Source: SIG307 sp964609025
GTDB lineage: Bacteria; Bacillota; Clostridia; Lachnospirales; Lachnospiraceae
Assembly (NCBI GenBank): GCA_964609025.1
Contig: CAZSQM010000003.1
Location: 1-64,000 of the forward strand
Reading direction: 5' to 3'
DNA length: 64,000 nucleotides
Below the pieces are notes generated by a model. That model made no database searches. It was given only the letters and a program-made list of their open reading frames with translations, and was not told where the DNA came from. This document shows, piece after piece, positions 53,032 to 62,371 of this stretch (position 1 is the stretch's first letter; each line of letters starts with the position of its first letter). A program made the translations under genes and the position numbers.

Positions 53032-53502
53032 ATGATTCTGATTTTATTTGCACTTTGGCTGATATTTAACGGAAAGATTACGTTGGAAATTGTGTTGTTC
53101 GGGGCGGTATTATCTCTGGCGGTGTACCTGTTTTGCTGGAGGTTTCTGGAGTACAGTCCGAAACGGGAGCTGCATGCTCTGTGCATATTACCGCAGGGCA
53201 TCGGCTACTTTTTTGTGCTGTTAATAGAGATTGTAAAGGCAAATTGCGCGGTAATCAGTCTGATTGTTTCCCCGAAGTATGAGCCGGAGCCGGTGCTGGT
53301 GACGTTTCGGACGGATTTAAAGACGGATTTGGCGAAAACCGTTCTTGCGAACTCCATCACTCTGACGCCGGGAACGATTACGGTGGAACTTACGGAGGAC
53401 GAGTTTAAGGTGCATTGCCTTGACAAAGAGATGGCGGAAGGGCTTTGTGATTCGATATTTGTCAGATTACTGAGAACTATGGAAAAAACGGCAGGAAAGT
53501 AA
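53032..53502 (+). CDS. mrpE: Mrp-type antiporter subunit E (MnhE/MrpE)
   Basis: A 156-residue protein with two or three N-terminal membrane helices and a cytoplasmic tail. It carries the family core VLANSITLTPGTITVEL. Length is typical. Subunit E is a small structural part of the Na+/H+ antiporter complex. AGAGGTAG precedes the ATG. First of ten tightly packed genes. Confidence 0.92.
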   Translation: MILILFALWLIFNGKITLEIVLFGAVLSLAVYLFCWRFLEYSPKRELHALCILPQGIGYFFVLLIEIVKANCAVISLIVSPKYEPEPVLVTFRTDLKTDLAKTVLANSITLTPGTITVELTEDEFKVHCLDKEMAEGLCDSIFVRLLRTMEKTAGK

Positions 53503-53514
53503 AGGAGGATACAT

Positions 53515-53844
53515 ATGGAAACCGCATATTCCGTGTTATATATCAGCGTGATGATTGGATTGGCACTCTGTATTTTCGGTTGCCTGGTGCGTGCAATCAG
53601 AGGACCGAGAACAATGGATCGTATTGTGGCGGTTAATATGATCGGAACGCTGTCGGTTGTGATTATTGCATTGATGTCTCTTTATTTAGAGGAAAGTTTT
53701 CTTCTGGATGTGGATTTGATTTACGCCATGTTAAGTTTTCTTGCCGTTGTGGTGCTGACGAAGGTATATATGGGAGTGCATCACGAAAAAGAAAGCAGGC
53801 AGGAAAAAAAGGAAGAAGAAACGACAAAGGAGGAGCAGGTATGA
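53515..53844 (+). CDS. mrpF: Mrp-type antiporter subunit F
   Basis: A 109-residue protein with three membrane helices and the family segment VRAIRGPRTMDRIVAVNMIG. A charged Lys/Glu-rich C-terminal tail of about 25 residues is longer than usual. AAAGGAGG precedes the ATG, and the stop overlaps the mrpG start. Confidence 0.92.
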   Translation: METAYSVLYISVMIGLALCIFGCLVRAIRGPRTMDRIVAVNMIGTLSVVIIALMSLYLEESFLLDVDLIYAMLSFLAVVVLTKVYMGVHHEKESRQEKKEEETTKEEQV

Positions 53845-54161
53845 TGGAATGGCTTCGTTTTGCAGCGGTTGCGCTCTTTTTGACAGCCTCTCTCGGTATG
53901 GCGGTGATTTCCGTAGCGGGTGTGTTTAAGTTTAAATTTATCCTAAACCGTATGCATGCGGCGGCAATCTGTGATTCTTTCGTGCTGCTGCTTGCCATGC
54001 TTGGCGTTGCGGTGGCATACGGATTTTGTGCGGCAACCATAAAGGTGATTTTGATTGTGCTTTTCGTCTGGATTGCGAGTCCGGTGTCGGGACATTTGAT
54101 TGCCCGTCTGGAAGTAACAACGGACAAGCATCTTTCCGAAGAATGTGAGGTGCGCGAATAA
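53841..54161 (+). CDS. mrpG: Mrp-type antiporter subunit G
   Basis: A 106-residue protein with three membrane helices and the MnhG signature GVFKFKFILNRMHAAAICDS. It overlaps its neighbours by 4 bp upstream and 1 bp downstream, showing tight coupling. Confidence 0.92.
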   Translation: MMEWLRFAAVALFLTASLGMAVISVAGVFKFKFILNRMHAAAICDSFVLLLAMLGVAVAYGFCAATIKVILIVLFVWIASPVSGHLIARLEVTTDKHLSEECEVRE

Positions 54162-54424
54162 TGGAGATTCTGGAATTTATTTTGCTTTCCTTTTTGGTAG
54201 TTTGTGCCGTTTCGGTTGCGCTTTCCAAAAATCTTTTGACGTCGATTGTCATTTTTATGTCGTACAGCGTCATTATGTCGATTATCTGGATGATTCTGGA
54301 ATCGCCGGATCTGGCGATTACCGAAGCTGCGGTCGGCGCGGGGGTAACGAGCGTATTATTTTACATTACATTAAAGAAAATCCATGCGATGAAGGGAGAA
54401 GAAGACGATGAAGCCGAGGAGTGA
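54161..54424 (+). CDS. DUF4040 subunit (MbhD / MrpA C-terminal-like)
   Basis: An 87-residue protein with two or three helices and the DUF4040 core SPDLAITEAAVGAGVTSVLF, which contains conserved acidic residues. In Mrp complexes this domain is the C-terminal part of MrpA. In MBH-type complexes it is a separate subunit, as here. It overlaps the next gene by 17 bp. Confidence 0.88.
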   Translation: MEILEFILLSFLVVCAVSVALSKNLLTSIVIFMSYSVIMSIIWMILESPDLAITEAAVGAGVTSVLFYITLKKIHAMKGEEDDEAEE

Positions 54425-55451
54425 TTACGAGCATTCGCTGTGGCGGCGGCTGGTGCGCTTTGTCGACGGGGAAACCCTGGAGGATGTGGAGAAGCGCGCG
54501 GAGGAGCTGCGGGAAAGCAGTGCCCAAAGGCAGGAAGACGCCGATGTAACGGCAGAACAGGTTTTGGAACAGGAAGACAAAGGGGATAAGGAAGAAAAAA
54601 AGCGTCTGATGGAAGAAGCCCGTGCGAAGGAAGCTGCGGCAATGTTAGAAAAGTACAAGAACTGGCCGAAGGAGCACGGCGTTAAGATTTTCGGACGTCT
54701 GTATGCGGTGATGGCGGTGGTACTGTGTCTGATTATTATTCTGACACTGTTAGCAACGGTTTCTTATCTGCCGGAGTTCGGTCAGGCGGATAATCCGAAT
54801 AATAACGAAGTAGTGGAACGGTATAATACGAACGGTCTGGAGGAAACCGGCGCAACGAATATCGTTGCCGGTATGATTCTCGATTATCGTGCGTTTGATA
54901 CGCTGGGAGAGTCCCATGTGCTGTTTGTGGCAGCCTGCTGCGTGATGATATTACTCCGGCTGGAACACACAAAAGAGGGAAAAACGTCGGATAAGAAGCG
55001 AGCGGAAGAGGAGAATGACCGCCTTTATGAGCCGAAAAACGACAAAATACTTCAAACTTCGGCAAGAATACTGGTGCCTGTCATTATTCTGTTCGGCATT
55101 TATGTCATATTAAACGGACATCTTTCGCCGGGCGGCGGTTTTTCCGGCGGTGCGATTATCGGTGCGGGTCTGATTCTGTATGTTAACGCATTCGGTTTTC
55201 AAAAGGCGTCGAGGATTATGAACCGGAGGAATTACGCGGTGATTTCCGTAGTTCCGCTCTTATTCTACGCCGTGGCGAAGGGATATTCCTTTTTTACCGG
55301 CGCAAACCACTTAGAGAGCGGTATTCCGAAAGGAACGCCGGGGGAGATTCTTTCCGCCGGATTGATTTTGCCGTTAAATATCTGCGTCGGCATCGTTGTG
55401 GCCTGTACAATGTATCATTTCTATACGTTGTTCCGCAAAGGAGGAATGTAA
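54408..55451 (+). CDS. MbhE-MnhB fusion subunit with charged N-terminal extension
   Basis: A 347-residue protein in three parts. Residues 1-90 are a hydrophilic Glu/Lys/Arg-rich, probably helical extension. Residues 95-180 form an MbhE-like unit ending ETGATNIVAGMILDYRAFDT. Residues 215-347 form an MnhB domain with NGHLSPGGGFSGGAIIGAGL. The first part is not usual for either family and may be a cytoplasmic stalk or regulatory arm. The start ATG 54408 lies inside the previous gene, behind GGGAGAAG. Confidence 0.85.
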   Translation: MKPRSDYEHSLWRRLVRFVDGETLEDVEKRAEELRESSAQRQEDADVTAEQVLEQEDKGDKEEKKRLMEEARAKEAAAMLEKYKNWPKEHGVKIFGRLYAVMAVVLCLIIILTLLATVSYLPEFGQADNPNNNEVVERYNTNGLEETGATNIVAGMILDYRAFDTLGESHVLFVAACCVMILLRLEHTKEGKTSDKKRAEEENDRLYEPKNDKILQTSARILVPVIILFGIYVILNGHLSPGGGFSGGAIIGAGLILYVNAFGFQKASRIMNRRNYAVISVVPLLFYAVAKGYSFFTGANHLESGIPKGTPGEILSAGLILPLNICVGIVVACTMYHFYTLFRKGGM

Positions 55452-55452
55452 G

Positions 55453-55824
55453 ATGTTAAAGAATCTGTTTGCAAATTATTACGAAGCGGTATCCGTTATT
55501 TTGTTCGGAATCGGATTTACGACGCTTCTGTTAAACCGGAATATGATTAAGAAGATTATGGGGTTAAATATCATGGATACGGCGATTTATCTGTTTTTGG
55601 CGGCAAAGGGTTACATCTTCGGAAGAAAGGTGCCGATTGTAACCGGAAACGTGCCGGAACCGGAAACCTATATTAACCCGATACCGAGCGGACTGGTACT
55701 GACCGGTATTGTTGTATCGGTCAGCGTTACGGCGGTGATGCTGTCCCTGACCATACGGCTTTACCGTCGGTATCGTACACTGGACATTGATGAAATTACG
55801 CGTCTGGTTAAGGAGGAGAAATAA
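55453..55824 (+). CDS. mrpC: Mrp-type subunit C (MnhC/NuoK-like)
   Basis: A 123-residue NuoK-like protein with three membrane helices, including VILFGIGFTTLLLNRNMIKK and GLNIMDTAIYLFLAA, and a helix at about 78-102. The frame opens at 55396, but ATG 55453, just after the previous stop with GGAGGAATG upstream, gives the family N-terminus. The stop overlaps the next start by one base. Confidence 0.9.
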   Translation: MLKNLFANYYEAVSVILFGIGFTTLLLNRNMIKKIMGLNIMDTAIYLFLAAKGYIFGRKVPIVTGNVPEPETYINPIPSGLVLTGIVVSVSVTAVMLSLTIRLYRRYRTLDIDEITRLVKEEK

Positions 55825-57317
55825 TGGATTTTATTCGTAATTTTCCGTTTTTTTGTATTGTCCTGTCATTAAGTACAGGCGTTATTTCCTCCGTATTAAA
55901 GCCGAAAGCGGCAAAGGCGCTTTCTTTTGTACTGGTTTCCCTCAGTTGTGTTGCTTCCGCCTGCGTACTTTGCTATACCGTACGGACAGGGGACTCCTTT
56001 GTCTATCTGATGGGACATTTTCCTGCACCGTGGGGCAATGAAATCCGTGCCGGAGTGTTGGAAGGTGTTATGGCACTGTTTTTCTCCGTGATTATGTTAT
56101 TATCCCTGCTTGGCGGAGAAAAATACCTGAAGGCGGACATCGAACAGCCGAAGCAGAATCTTTATTTTGTTCTGGTGGATTTGCTTTTAAGCTCTCTTTT
56201 AGCGTTGGTGTATACGAACGATTTGTTTACGGCCTATGTCTTTGTGGAAATCAACACGATTGCGGCAGGCGGTCTGATTATGATACGAAGCAACGGACAT
56301 TCGATGCTGGCCGCAACAAAGTACATGATTATGAGTCTTTTAGGTTCCGGCCTGCTGCTCATCGGGATTACGCTGCAATATGATTTGACCGGACATTTGT
56401 TAATGAGCAACATACAGGAGTCCATCGGAAATCTGGCGGCAAACGGAGAGTACGGGATGCCTCTTACGGTTATTATCGGCTTAATCAGCGTCGGAATCGC
56501 CATAAAGAGCGCGCTGTTTCCGTTTCACGCATGGCTGGCGGACGCATACGGGTATTCCACGGCGTCTTCCGCGGCAATCCTGTCCAGTCTGGTATCCAAG
56601 GCGTACATTTTTCTTCTGATTAAAATTATTTACCGCGTCATCGGAACGGAGGTGTTCTGGGACAGCAAGATTACGAACGTTTTCTTTGTCCTTGGCGTGG
56701 CGGGAATGCTGTTCGGCTCTATCAGCGCAATTAAGGAACACGACATGCGGCGTATGATTGCATTCTCCTCCGTAGCCCAAATCGGTTATATTTATATGGG
56801 CCTTGGGTTCGGAACAAAGCTTGGCGTAACGGCGGCGGTATTCCATATCTTTTCCCATGCGGCGACAAAGTCCATGCTGTTTGTTGCCTGCCGGGGACTT
56901 TCCGAGGTTTCGGGGAATAAAAAAGATTTTTCGGACCTGAAAGGTTCTGGCTTCCGGAATAAGATTGCGGGAGTTGCCTTTACGGTAGGCGCTCTGTCAA
57001 TGGTGGGCGTACCGCTGTTTGCGGGATTTATTTCCAAGCTTTACTTAACCTCTGCGGCATTGGAAACAATGTCGCTCAAAATGGCGGTGGGCGTTATTGT
57101 ACTGGCAGTCAGTACGATTTTAAATGCGCTTTACTTTATCCGTGCCGTGATTTCCATTTACACGCCGCGGAATGAAAAATACCGTGATGCGGCGTTCCGG
57201 CCGGGGATTACCTTCTGTGCCGGTATGGTTTGCTTCATTTTGATTAATTTTATGCTCGGTCTTGCGTCTTCCCCGCTGATTCAGGCGATTGAGCAGGGGC
57301 TGCAAATGTTTTCGTAA
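55824..57317 (+). CDS. proton-translocating antiporter subunit 1 (MrpD/MbhH-like)
   Basis: A 497-residue, about 14-helix member of the NuoL/M/N-MrpA/D family. The helix-5 Glu lies in AYVFVEINTIAAGGL. The helix-7 Lys lies in IGLISVGIAIKSALFPFHAW followed by LADAY. A further Lys/His set is around SSLVSKAYIFLL and FHIFSHAATKSMLF. These residues form the half-channels for H+ or Na+. AAGGAGG precedes the ATG. Confidence 0.92.
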   Translation: MDFIRNFPFFCIVLSLSTGVISSVLKPKAAKALSFVLVSLSCVASACVLCYTVRTGDSFVYLMGHFPAPWGNEIRAGVLEGVMALFFSVIMLLSLLGGEKYLKADIEQPKQNLYFVLVDLLLSSLLALVYTNDLFTAYVFVEINTIAAGGLIMIRSNGHSMLAATKYMIMSLLGSGLLLIGITLQYDLTGHLLMSNIQESIGNLAANGEYGMPLTVIIGLISVGIAIKSALFPFHAWLADAYGYSTASSAAILSSLVSKAYIFLLIKIIYRVIGTEVFWDSKITNVFFVLGVAGMLFGSISAIKEHDMRRMIAFSSVAQIGYIYMGLGFGTKLGVTAAVFHIFSHAATKSMLFVACRGLSEVSGNKKDFSDLKGSGFRNKIAGVAFTVGALSMVGVPLFAGFISKLYLTSAALETMSLKMAVGVIVLAVSTILNALYFIRAVISIYTPRNEKYRDAAFRPGITFCAGMVCFILINFMLGLASSPLIQAIEQGLQMFS

Positions 57318-57332
57318 CAAAGGAGGCGGCAA

Positions 57333-58817
57333 ATGGGACAACAATTCTTATTGCTGATACAGGTACTTTTTCCGGTGGCGGCGGGCTGTCTTTTGTTTTT
57401 TGCACCGTTTCGGAAAAAACGAAATCTACGGATTGTCTATATTACGGCAGTGCTTTTGCTGGAAGCGGCAGTTACCTGCTGCGGGATTTTTATGAATACT
57501 ACAAACGTAGAACTGTTTTGCGTAACGCCGGAAATCAGGCTGCTTTTGAGTAATGACGGACTTTCCAAGCTGTTTTGCGGACTGGTATCCGCAGTCTGGC
57601 TTATGGTCGGCATTTATTCGTTCCGTTATTTTAAGGGAACGGAAAAAACCGAGCAATTTTACGGATTTTATCTGATTACGCTCGGCGTGCTTCAGGGAGT
57701 CGGCATGGCGGGAAATCTGGTATCCTTTTACCTGTTTTATGAATGGATGACGCTTATGACCGTGCCGTTTGTACTGCATACACGCACCAGGGAGGCGACG
57801 CGGGCGGCCAGAAAGTATTTGTTTTATTCGGTGGCGGGAGCTTCGATGGTATTGGCCGCTATCTTTTTGCTGGCGGGAAACGCAGAGGGACTTCGTTTTG
57901 GGGCAGCCGGGTTAAATCAGACGGTAAACAGGGGACAGGTAGTTACGGCGGCAGTGCTTCTTATTCTGGGGTTTGGCACGAAAGCAGGTATGTTTCCGAT
58001 GCACGGCTGGCTTCCTACGGCACATCCGGTCGCACCGGCACCGGCCTCGGCGGTACTTTCCGGCGTGATAACAAAAGCAGGCGTATTGGGAATTATCCGC
58101 AGTATTTACTATTTAATCGGAATAGATTTTCTTGCGGGAACCTTTGTACAGACGCTGTTTTTAACGCTGTCGTTAATTACGGTATTTATGGGTTCCATGC
58201 TTGCGTACAAAGAGAAGGTGCTGAAAAAAAGACTGGCGTATTCCACGGTCAGTCAGGTTTCGTATATCTTGTTCGGACTGGCGCTTATGTCGCCGGGGGG
58301 ACTTGCGGCGGCACTGCTGCATATGGTGTTTCATTCGGTGATTAAGAATGCTTTGTTCCTGTTTGCGGGCACGGTGATTCATGAAACCGGAGAGGAGCGC
58401 GTGGAGGGCTTACGAGGACTCGGAAAGCAGATGCCGGTTACGTTCTGGTGCTTTACCTTTGCGGCGTTATCCTTAGTGGGCATTCCGCCGACCGCCGGTT
58501 TTGTGAGCAAATGGTATCTGGCAACGGAAGCGCTTGAGGCGCCGGTGGGCATCTTTTCCTATCTCGGTCCGGCCGTCTTATTAGTGAGCGCACTGCTGAC
58601 CGCAGGCTATCTGTTTATGATTACGGCGGACGGCTTCTTTCCGGGAAAGGGCAATGCGGGGACGAGCCTTGCAATGAAGCGCGAAATGAAAGAGGGCGGT
58701 CTTTCGATGCTGCTGCCGCTTGCGGCGTTTTCTGCCGCAGCAGTATTGCTTGGTGTATTTGCTTCTCCGTTGTATCGTTTTGTGACAGAACTCGGTGCCA
58801 AACTGTTACGGCTGTGA
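57333..58817 (+). CDS. proton-translocating antiporter subunit 2 (NuoM/MrpD-like)
   Basis: A 494-residue membrane protein of the same superfamily. The helix-5 Glu is in FYLFYEWMTLMTVPF. The helix-7 Lys is in FGTKAGMFPMHGWLPTAHP then VAPAPASAVLSGVITKAG, and later LLHMVFHSVIKNALFL carries the His/Lys pair. ACAAAGGAGG precedes the ATG. Clearly paralogous to the other three large subunits in the operon. Confidence 0.92.
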   Translation: MGQQFLLLIQVLFPVAAGCLLFFAPFRKKRNLRIVYITAVLLLEAAVTCCGIFMNTTNVELFCVTPEIRLLLSNDGLSKLFCGLVSAVWLMVGIYSFRYFKGTEKTEQFYGFYLITLGVLQGVGMAGNLVSFYLFYEWMTLMTVPFVLHTRTREATRAARKYLFYSVAGASMVLAAIFLLAGNAEGLRFGAAGLNQTVNRGQVVTAAVLLILGFGTKAGMFPMHGWLPTAHPVAPAPASAVLSGVITKAGVLGIIRSIYYLIGIDFLAGTFVQTLFLTLSLITVFMGSMLAYKEKVLKKRLAYSTVSQVSYILFGLALMSPGGLAAALLHMVFHSVIKNALFLFAGTVIHETGEERVEGLRGLGKQMPVTFWCFTFAALSLVGIPPTAGFVSKWYLATEALEAPVGIFSYLGPAVLLVSALLTAGYLFMITADGFFPGKGNAGTSLAMKREMKEGGLSMLLPLAAFSAAAVLLGVFASPLYRFVTELGAKLLRL

Positions 58818-58841
58818 GAAAGACGGCGAAAGGAGAAAACC

Positions 58842-60323
58842 ATGAGTAATTATTGGATGTTACTTCCGATTGTGTTTCCGATTCTGTTCGGTGCCTGCAT
58901 TCCGCTGTTTCACTTTAAGAATGCGGCGGCGCGCAGGTTGTATGTGGGCGGTGTGACAATACTCAATACGATATTGATGTTTACGGTAATGTTTTTCATT
59001 CGCCCGGAAGGCTATTTCATGCTGTTAAACATGGCGGGAAAGCTTTCGATTTCGTTTCATATGGACGGTATGGGCTGTGTATTCGGCGCTTTGATTGCCG
59101 TACTTTGGCCGATTGCGACCTGCTATGCCTTTGAATACATGAAGCATGAGGGAAGAGAAAACACGTTTTTTACCTTTTATACGATGACTTACGGTATTAC
59201 CGTGGGTATTGCGTTTGCGGGAAACCTGATGACGCTGTATTTGTTCTATGAATTACTTACCTTTGTCACTTTGCCGCTTGTGATGCACGGGATGAGCAGA
59301 AAAGCGGTTTTTGCGGGCAGAAGATATGTGGTCTATTCGGTGGGCGGAGCTGCTTTTGCGTTTATCGGAATCGCATTTATTCTGACCTTCGGCGACAGCA
59401 TTGATTTTATCTACGGCGGCGTACTGAACCGGAGCTATACGGAGTTGCAGGAGATACTGTTACGCGCGGCGTATGTGCTGACGACCTTTGGATTCGGTGT
59501 AAAAGCGGCAATTTTCCCTCTGCACCGGTGGCTTCCGACAGCTTCCGTGGCGCCGACGCCGGTAACGGCGCTGCTCCATGCGGTTGCGGTCGTAAAAGCG
59601 GGGGCGTTTGCCATCCTGCGTATTACCTATTTCAGCTTCGGTACGGAATTCCTGCGTGGAAGCGCGGCACAGTATATTATTATGGCGGCGTCGCTTATTA
59701 CCATTCTGTACGGCTCGGCGATGGCGTTAAAGGAGCAGCATTTTAAGCGCAGACTGGCATATTCTACCGTCAGCAACCTGTCTTATATTATTTTCGGTGC
59801 GTCCTTAATGACGCCGGAAGGGCTGACCGGAGCCCTGACTCATATGCTGGTACACGGTGTGGTAAAGATTACCCTGTTTTTCTGTGCCGGTGCGGTTTTA
59901 TATAAAACCGGGCAGGAGTATGTCCATGATTTGAGAGGAATGGGAAGACGTATGCCGGTTACCTTTGCCTGCTTTACGCTTGCTTCCGCGGCTTTGGTGG
60001 GCGTACCGCCGTTACCGGGCTTTTTAAGCAAGTGGAATCTGGCAACGGCGGCGCTCGGATTGGAAAATCCGCTGGCGTCGGCAGGTGTTGCGGTGCTTCT
60101 GGTGTCTGCGGTACTGACGGCGATTTATTTGTTTTTGGTTGTATTTAAGGCATGCTTCCCGTCTAAGACATTGCCGTTACCGGAAACGAAACGGTGCGAG
60201 GCAAATGCCTATATGACGGTTCCGCTTGTTTTATTGTGCGTTATGATAGTGCTGCTCGGTATTTTCGCAAAGCCGCTGACGGCATTACTTACAACAGTTG
60301 CGAAGGGAGGCGGCATTTTATGA
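58842..60323 (+). CDS. proton-translocating antiporter subunit 3 (NuoM/MrpD-like)
   Basis: A 493-residue paralogue. The helix-5 Glu is in LYLFYELLTFVTLPLVMHG. The helix-7 Lys is in FGFGVKAAIFPLHRWLPTA, and later VAVVKAGAFAILR and LTHMLVHGVVKITLFFCAGA. It resembles the preceding subunit closely in layout, suggesting a duplication within the operon. GAAAGGAG precedes the ATG. The stop overlaps the next start (ATGA). Confidence 0.92.
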   Translation: MSNYWMLLPIVFPILFGACIPLFHFKNAAARRLYVGGVTILNTILMFTVMFFIRPEGYFMLLNMAGKLSISFHMDGMGCVFGALIAVLWPIATCYAFEYMKHEGRENTFFTFYTMTYGITVGIAFAGNLMTLYLFYELLTFVTLPLVMHGMSRKAVFAGRRYVVYSVGGAAFAFIGIAFILTFGDSIDFIYGGVLNRSYTELQEILLRAAYVLTTFGFGVKAAIFPLHRWLPTASVAPTPVTALLHAVAVVKAGAFAILRITYFSFGTEFLRGSAAQYIIMAASLITILYGSAMALKEQHFKRRLAYSTVSNLSYIIFGASLMTPEGLTGALTHMLVHGVVKITLFFCAGAVLYKTGQEYVHDLRGMGRRMPVTFACFTLASAALVGVPPLPGFLSKWNLATAALGLENPLASAGVAVLLVSAVLTAIYLFLVVFKACFPSKTLPLPETKRCEANAYMTVPLVLLCVMIVLLGIFAKPLTALLTTVAKGGGIL

Positions 60324-62230
60324 GCGGAGCATTGACAATCAGTTTTTCGGCAGACGGTTTCCGTGCGTTTTATGCCTTGCTTGCGGTCTTTATGTGGCTG
60401 ATGACAGGGCTTTTTTCCATACAGTATTTTAAGGGCCATTCGAACACGGGGCGTTACTGGTTTTTCAATGTAGTGACTCTGGTGGCGGTAATCGGCGTAT
60501 TTTTTGCCGCTGATTTACTTACGTTATTTTTGTTTTTCGAGATCATGTCCTTTACTTCCTATGTCTGGGTAGCACAGGAAGAAACGGATGCGGCAATTCG
60601 TGCGTCGAAGACCTATCTTGCCGTGGCGGTAATCGGGGGCCTGGCGATGCTTATGGGACTTTTTATGCTTTGGCATGCGTTCGGTACGCTTACGATTTCC
60701 GAATTGCACACGGCGACAGAGGACTTTCTTGCGGGTGAGGGCGGAAATTTCGGCAACCGCAGCACTTACCTGTATGTGAGCGCGGCGCTGTTAACGGTCG
60801 GTTTCGGTGCAAAAGCGGGTGTTTTCCCGTTGCATATCTGGCTTCCAAAGGCACATCCGGCAGCACCGGCGCCGGCATCGGCACTGCTTTCCGGAATGCT
60901 CACAAAGTGCGGTGTTTTCGGTATGTTAATTGTAAACTGCCGTCTGTTGTCTGCGGACGCGGCATGGGGCAAAGTGATTTTTGTTCTGGGAGTGATCACA
61001 ATGGTGCTCGGGGCGCTCTCGGCGCTTTTCTCCGTGGATATTAAGCGGATTCTTGCCTGTTCCTCGGTGTCCCAGATCGGCTTTATTACCCTCGGTATCG
61101 GCATGATATCGATTATGGGCGGCGAAGGACCCGCATTGTACGGAACGGTATATCATATGATCAATCATTCCCTGCTGAAGCTCGTGCTGTTTATGGCAGC
61201 CGGTGTGATTTATGTGAATACGCATTCGCTTGATTTAAATAAAGTCCGCGGTTACGGCAGAAAGCATCCGGTGCTTGGCACGGCGGTTGCTCTTGGCGGA
61301 TTGGGACTTGCCGGCGTACCGGGGCTGAACGGCTATATCAGTAAAACGCTGCTTCATGAGAGTATTGTGGAGCACATGGAACACTTAGAGGCGCAGGGGA
61401 TGACGTCCGAGCTTCCTTTCTTCCGGACGGCGGAGGCACTGTTTTTGATTGCGGGCGGACTGACGTTTGCCTATATGCTGAAGTTCTTTATTGCGATTTT
61501 TGTGGAAAAAGGCGAGGGAGAGGCGCATACCGGGAAAAAGAGCATGACGCTTCTTTCCGGAATTGCGGTGTGCGGTTCTGCGGTGCTGCTTCCGGTACTC
61601 GGGCTTACCTCAAATGTGCTTTTCGCCAAAATCGGCGGTATGGCGGAAGCGTATTTAAACCCGGATTCCGGCGGAAAGGGGCTGGAACTTTCGGGAGTTC
61701 ACTGGCTTTCCCCTGAAAACCTGAAGGGAGCTGCCATTTCCCTTATTTTCGGTGCTTTGGTTTACCTTTTTGTGGTTCGCATCTTTTTGATGAAAAAGGA
61801 AAACGGCGTCAGGGTGTATGTGAACCGGATTCCGCGCTGGTTTGATTTGGAGGAATCGTTCTACCGCCCGGTGCTGCTGCATTTTCTGCCGTTTGTCTGC
61901 GCATTTTTCTGTCGGCTTTGCGATACATTGGTAGACGGTGTGACAACGCTTCTGAAAAATACGGTGCTTGCACCGCGTAAGAGAAGAATGTCCATCTGGG
62001 TAGGAACAAAGTTCACGCATATGCTCGGAACGGCGATGGATGCGGTAGTTTCGGTGCTGAACAGGACGCTGTTCCGCAATCATCCGATTTCAAAATCGTT
62101 TGTATCGGTGCTCGCCGTAAGCGAACAGGAGGCAAAACAAACCTTCTCCCTGATTACGGGCAGTGTGTCCTTCGGCTTGCTGCTTGCGGCAACGGGACTT
62201 GCGATTACGCTGCTTTATCTGCTTTTTTAA
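60320..62230 (+). CDS. proton-translocating antiporter subunit 4 (NuoL/MrpA-like)
   Basis: A 636-residue, longest large subunit. The helix-5 Glu is in LFLFFEIMSFTSYVW. The helix-7 Lys is in FGAKAGVFPLHIWLPKAHP, then MLTKCGVFGML and MINHSLLKLVLFMAAG. About 140 extra C-terminal residues include two more helices, loosely like NuoL's lateral arm. ATG 60320 behind AGGGAGGCGG is preferred to the longer open frame from 60194. Last gene of the operon. Confidence 0.92.
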   Translation: MSGALTISFSADGFRAFYALLAVFMWLMTGLFSIQYFKGHSNTGRYWFFNVVTLVAVIGVFFAADLLTLFLFFEIMSFTSYVWVAQEETDAAIRASKTYLAVAVIGGLAMLMGLFMLWHAFGTLTISELHTATEDFLAGEGGNFGNRSTYLYVSAALLTVGFGAKAGVFPLHIWLPKAHPAAPAPASALLSGMLTKCGVFGMLIVNCRLLSADAAWGKVIFVLGVITMVLGALSALFSVDIKRILACSSVSQIGFITLGIGMISIMGGEGPALYGTVYHMINHSLLKLVLFMAAGVIYVNTHSLDLNKVRGYGRKHPVLGTAVALGGLGLAGVPGLNGYISKTLLHESIVEHMEHLEAQGMTSELPFFRTAEALFLIAGGLTFAYMLKFFIAIFVEKGEGEAHTGKKSMTLLSGIAVCGSAVLLPVLGLTSNVLFAKIGGMAEAYLNPDSGGKGLELSGVHWLSPENLKGAAISLIFGALVYLFVVRIFLMKKENGVRVYVNRIPRWFDLEESFYRPVLLHFLPFVCAFFCRLCDTLVDGVTTLLKNTVLAPRKRRMSIWVGTKFTHMLGTAMDAVVSVLNRTLFRNHPISKSFVSVLAVSEQEAKQTFSLITGSVSFGLLLAATGLAITLLYLLF

Positions 62231-62246
62231 AAAATTTGGAAAGGTA

Positions 62247-62275
62247 TTGAAACTCCGAAGTAAATTTGGTATTAT
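62247..62275 (+). promoter_or_regulatory. promoter before the CheX-like gene
   Basis: TTGAAA (62247-62252), 17-bp spacer, TATTAT (62270-62275), about 97 bp before the start at 62372. Confidence 0.6.
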
Positions 62276-62371
62276 AAAATAAGATACGGAAACGGGAGGC
62301 GCTTTTAAGGAACAGTGGCGTTATGTCCGCGTAAGATAAGCGGTTTACTTACAGAAAGGAATGGGGCTAAT

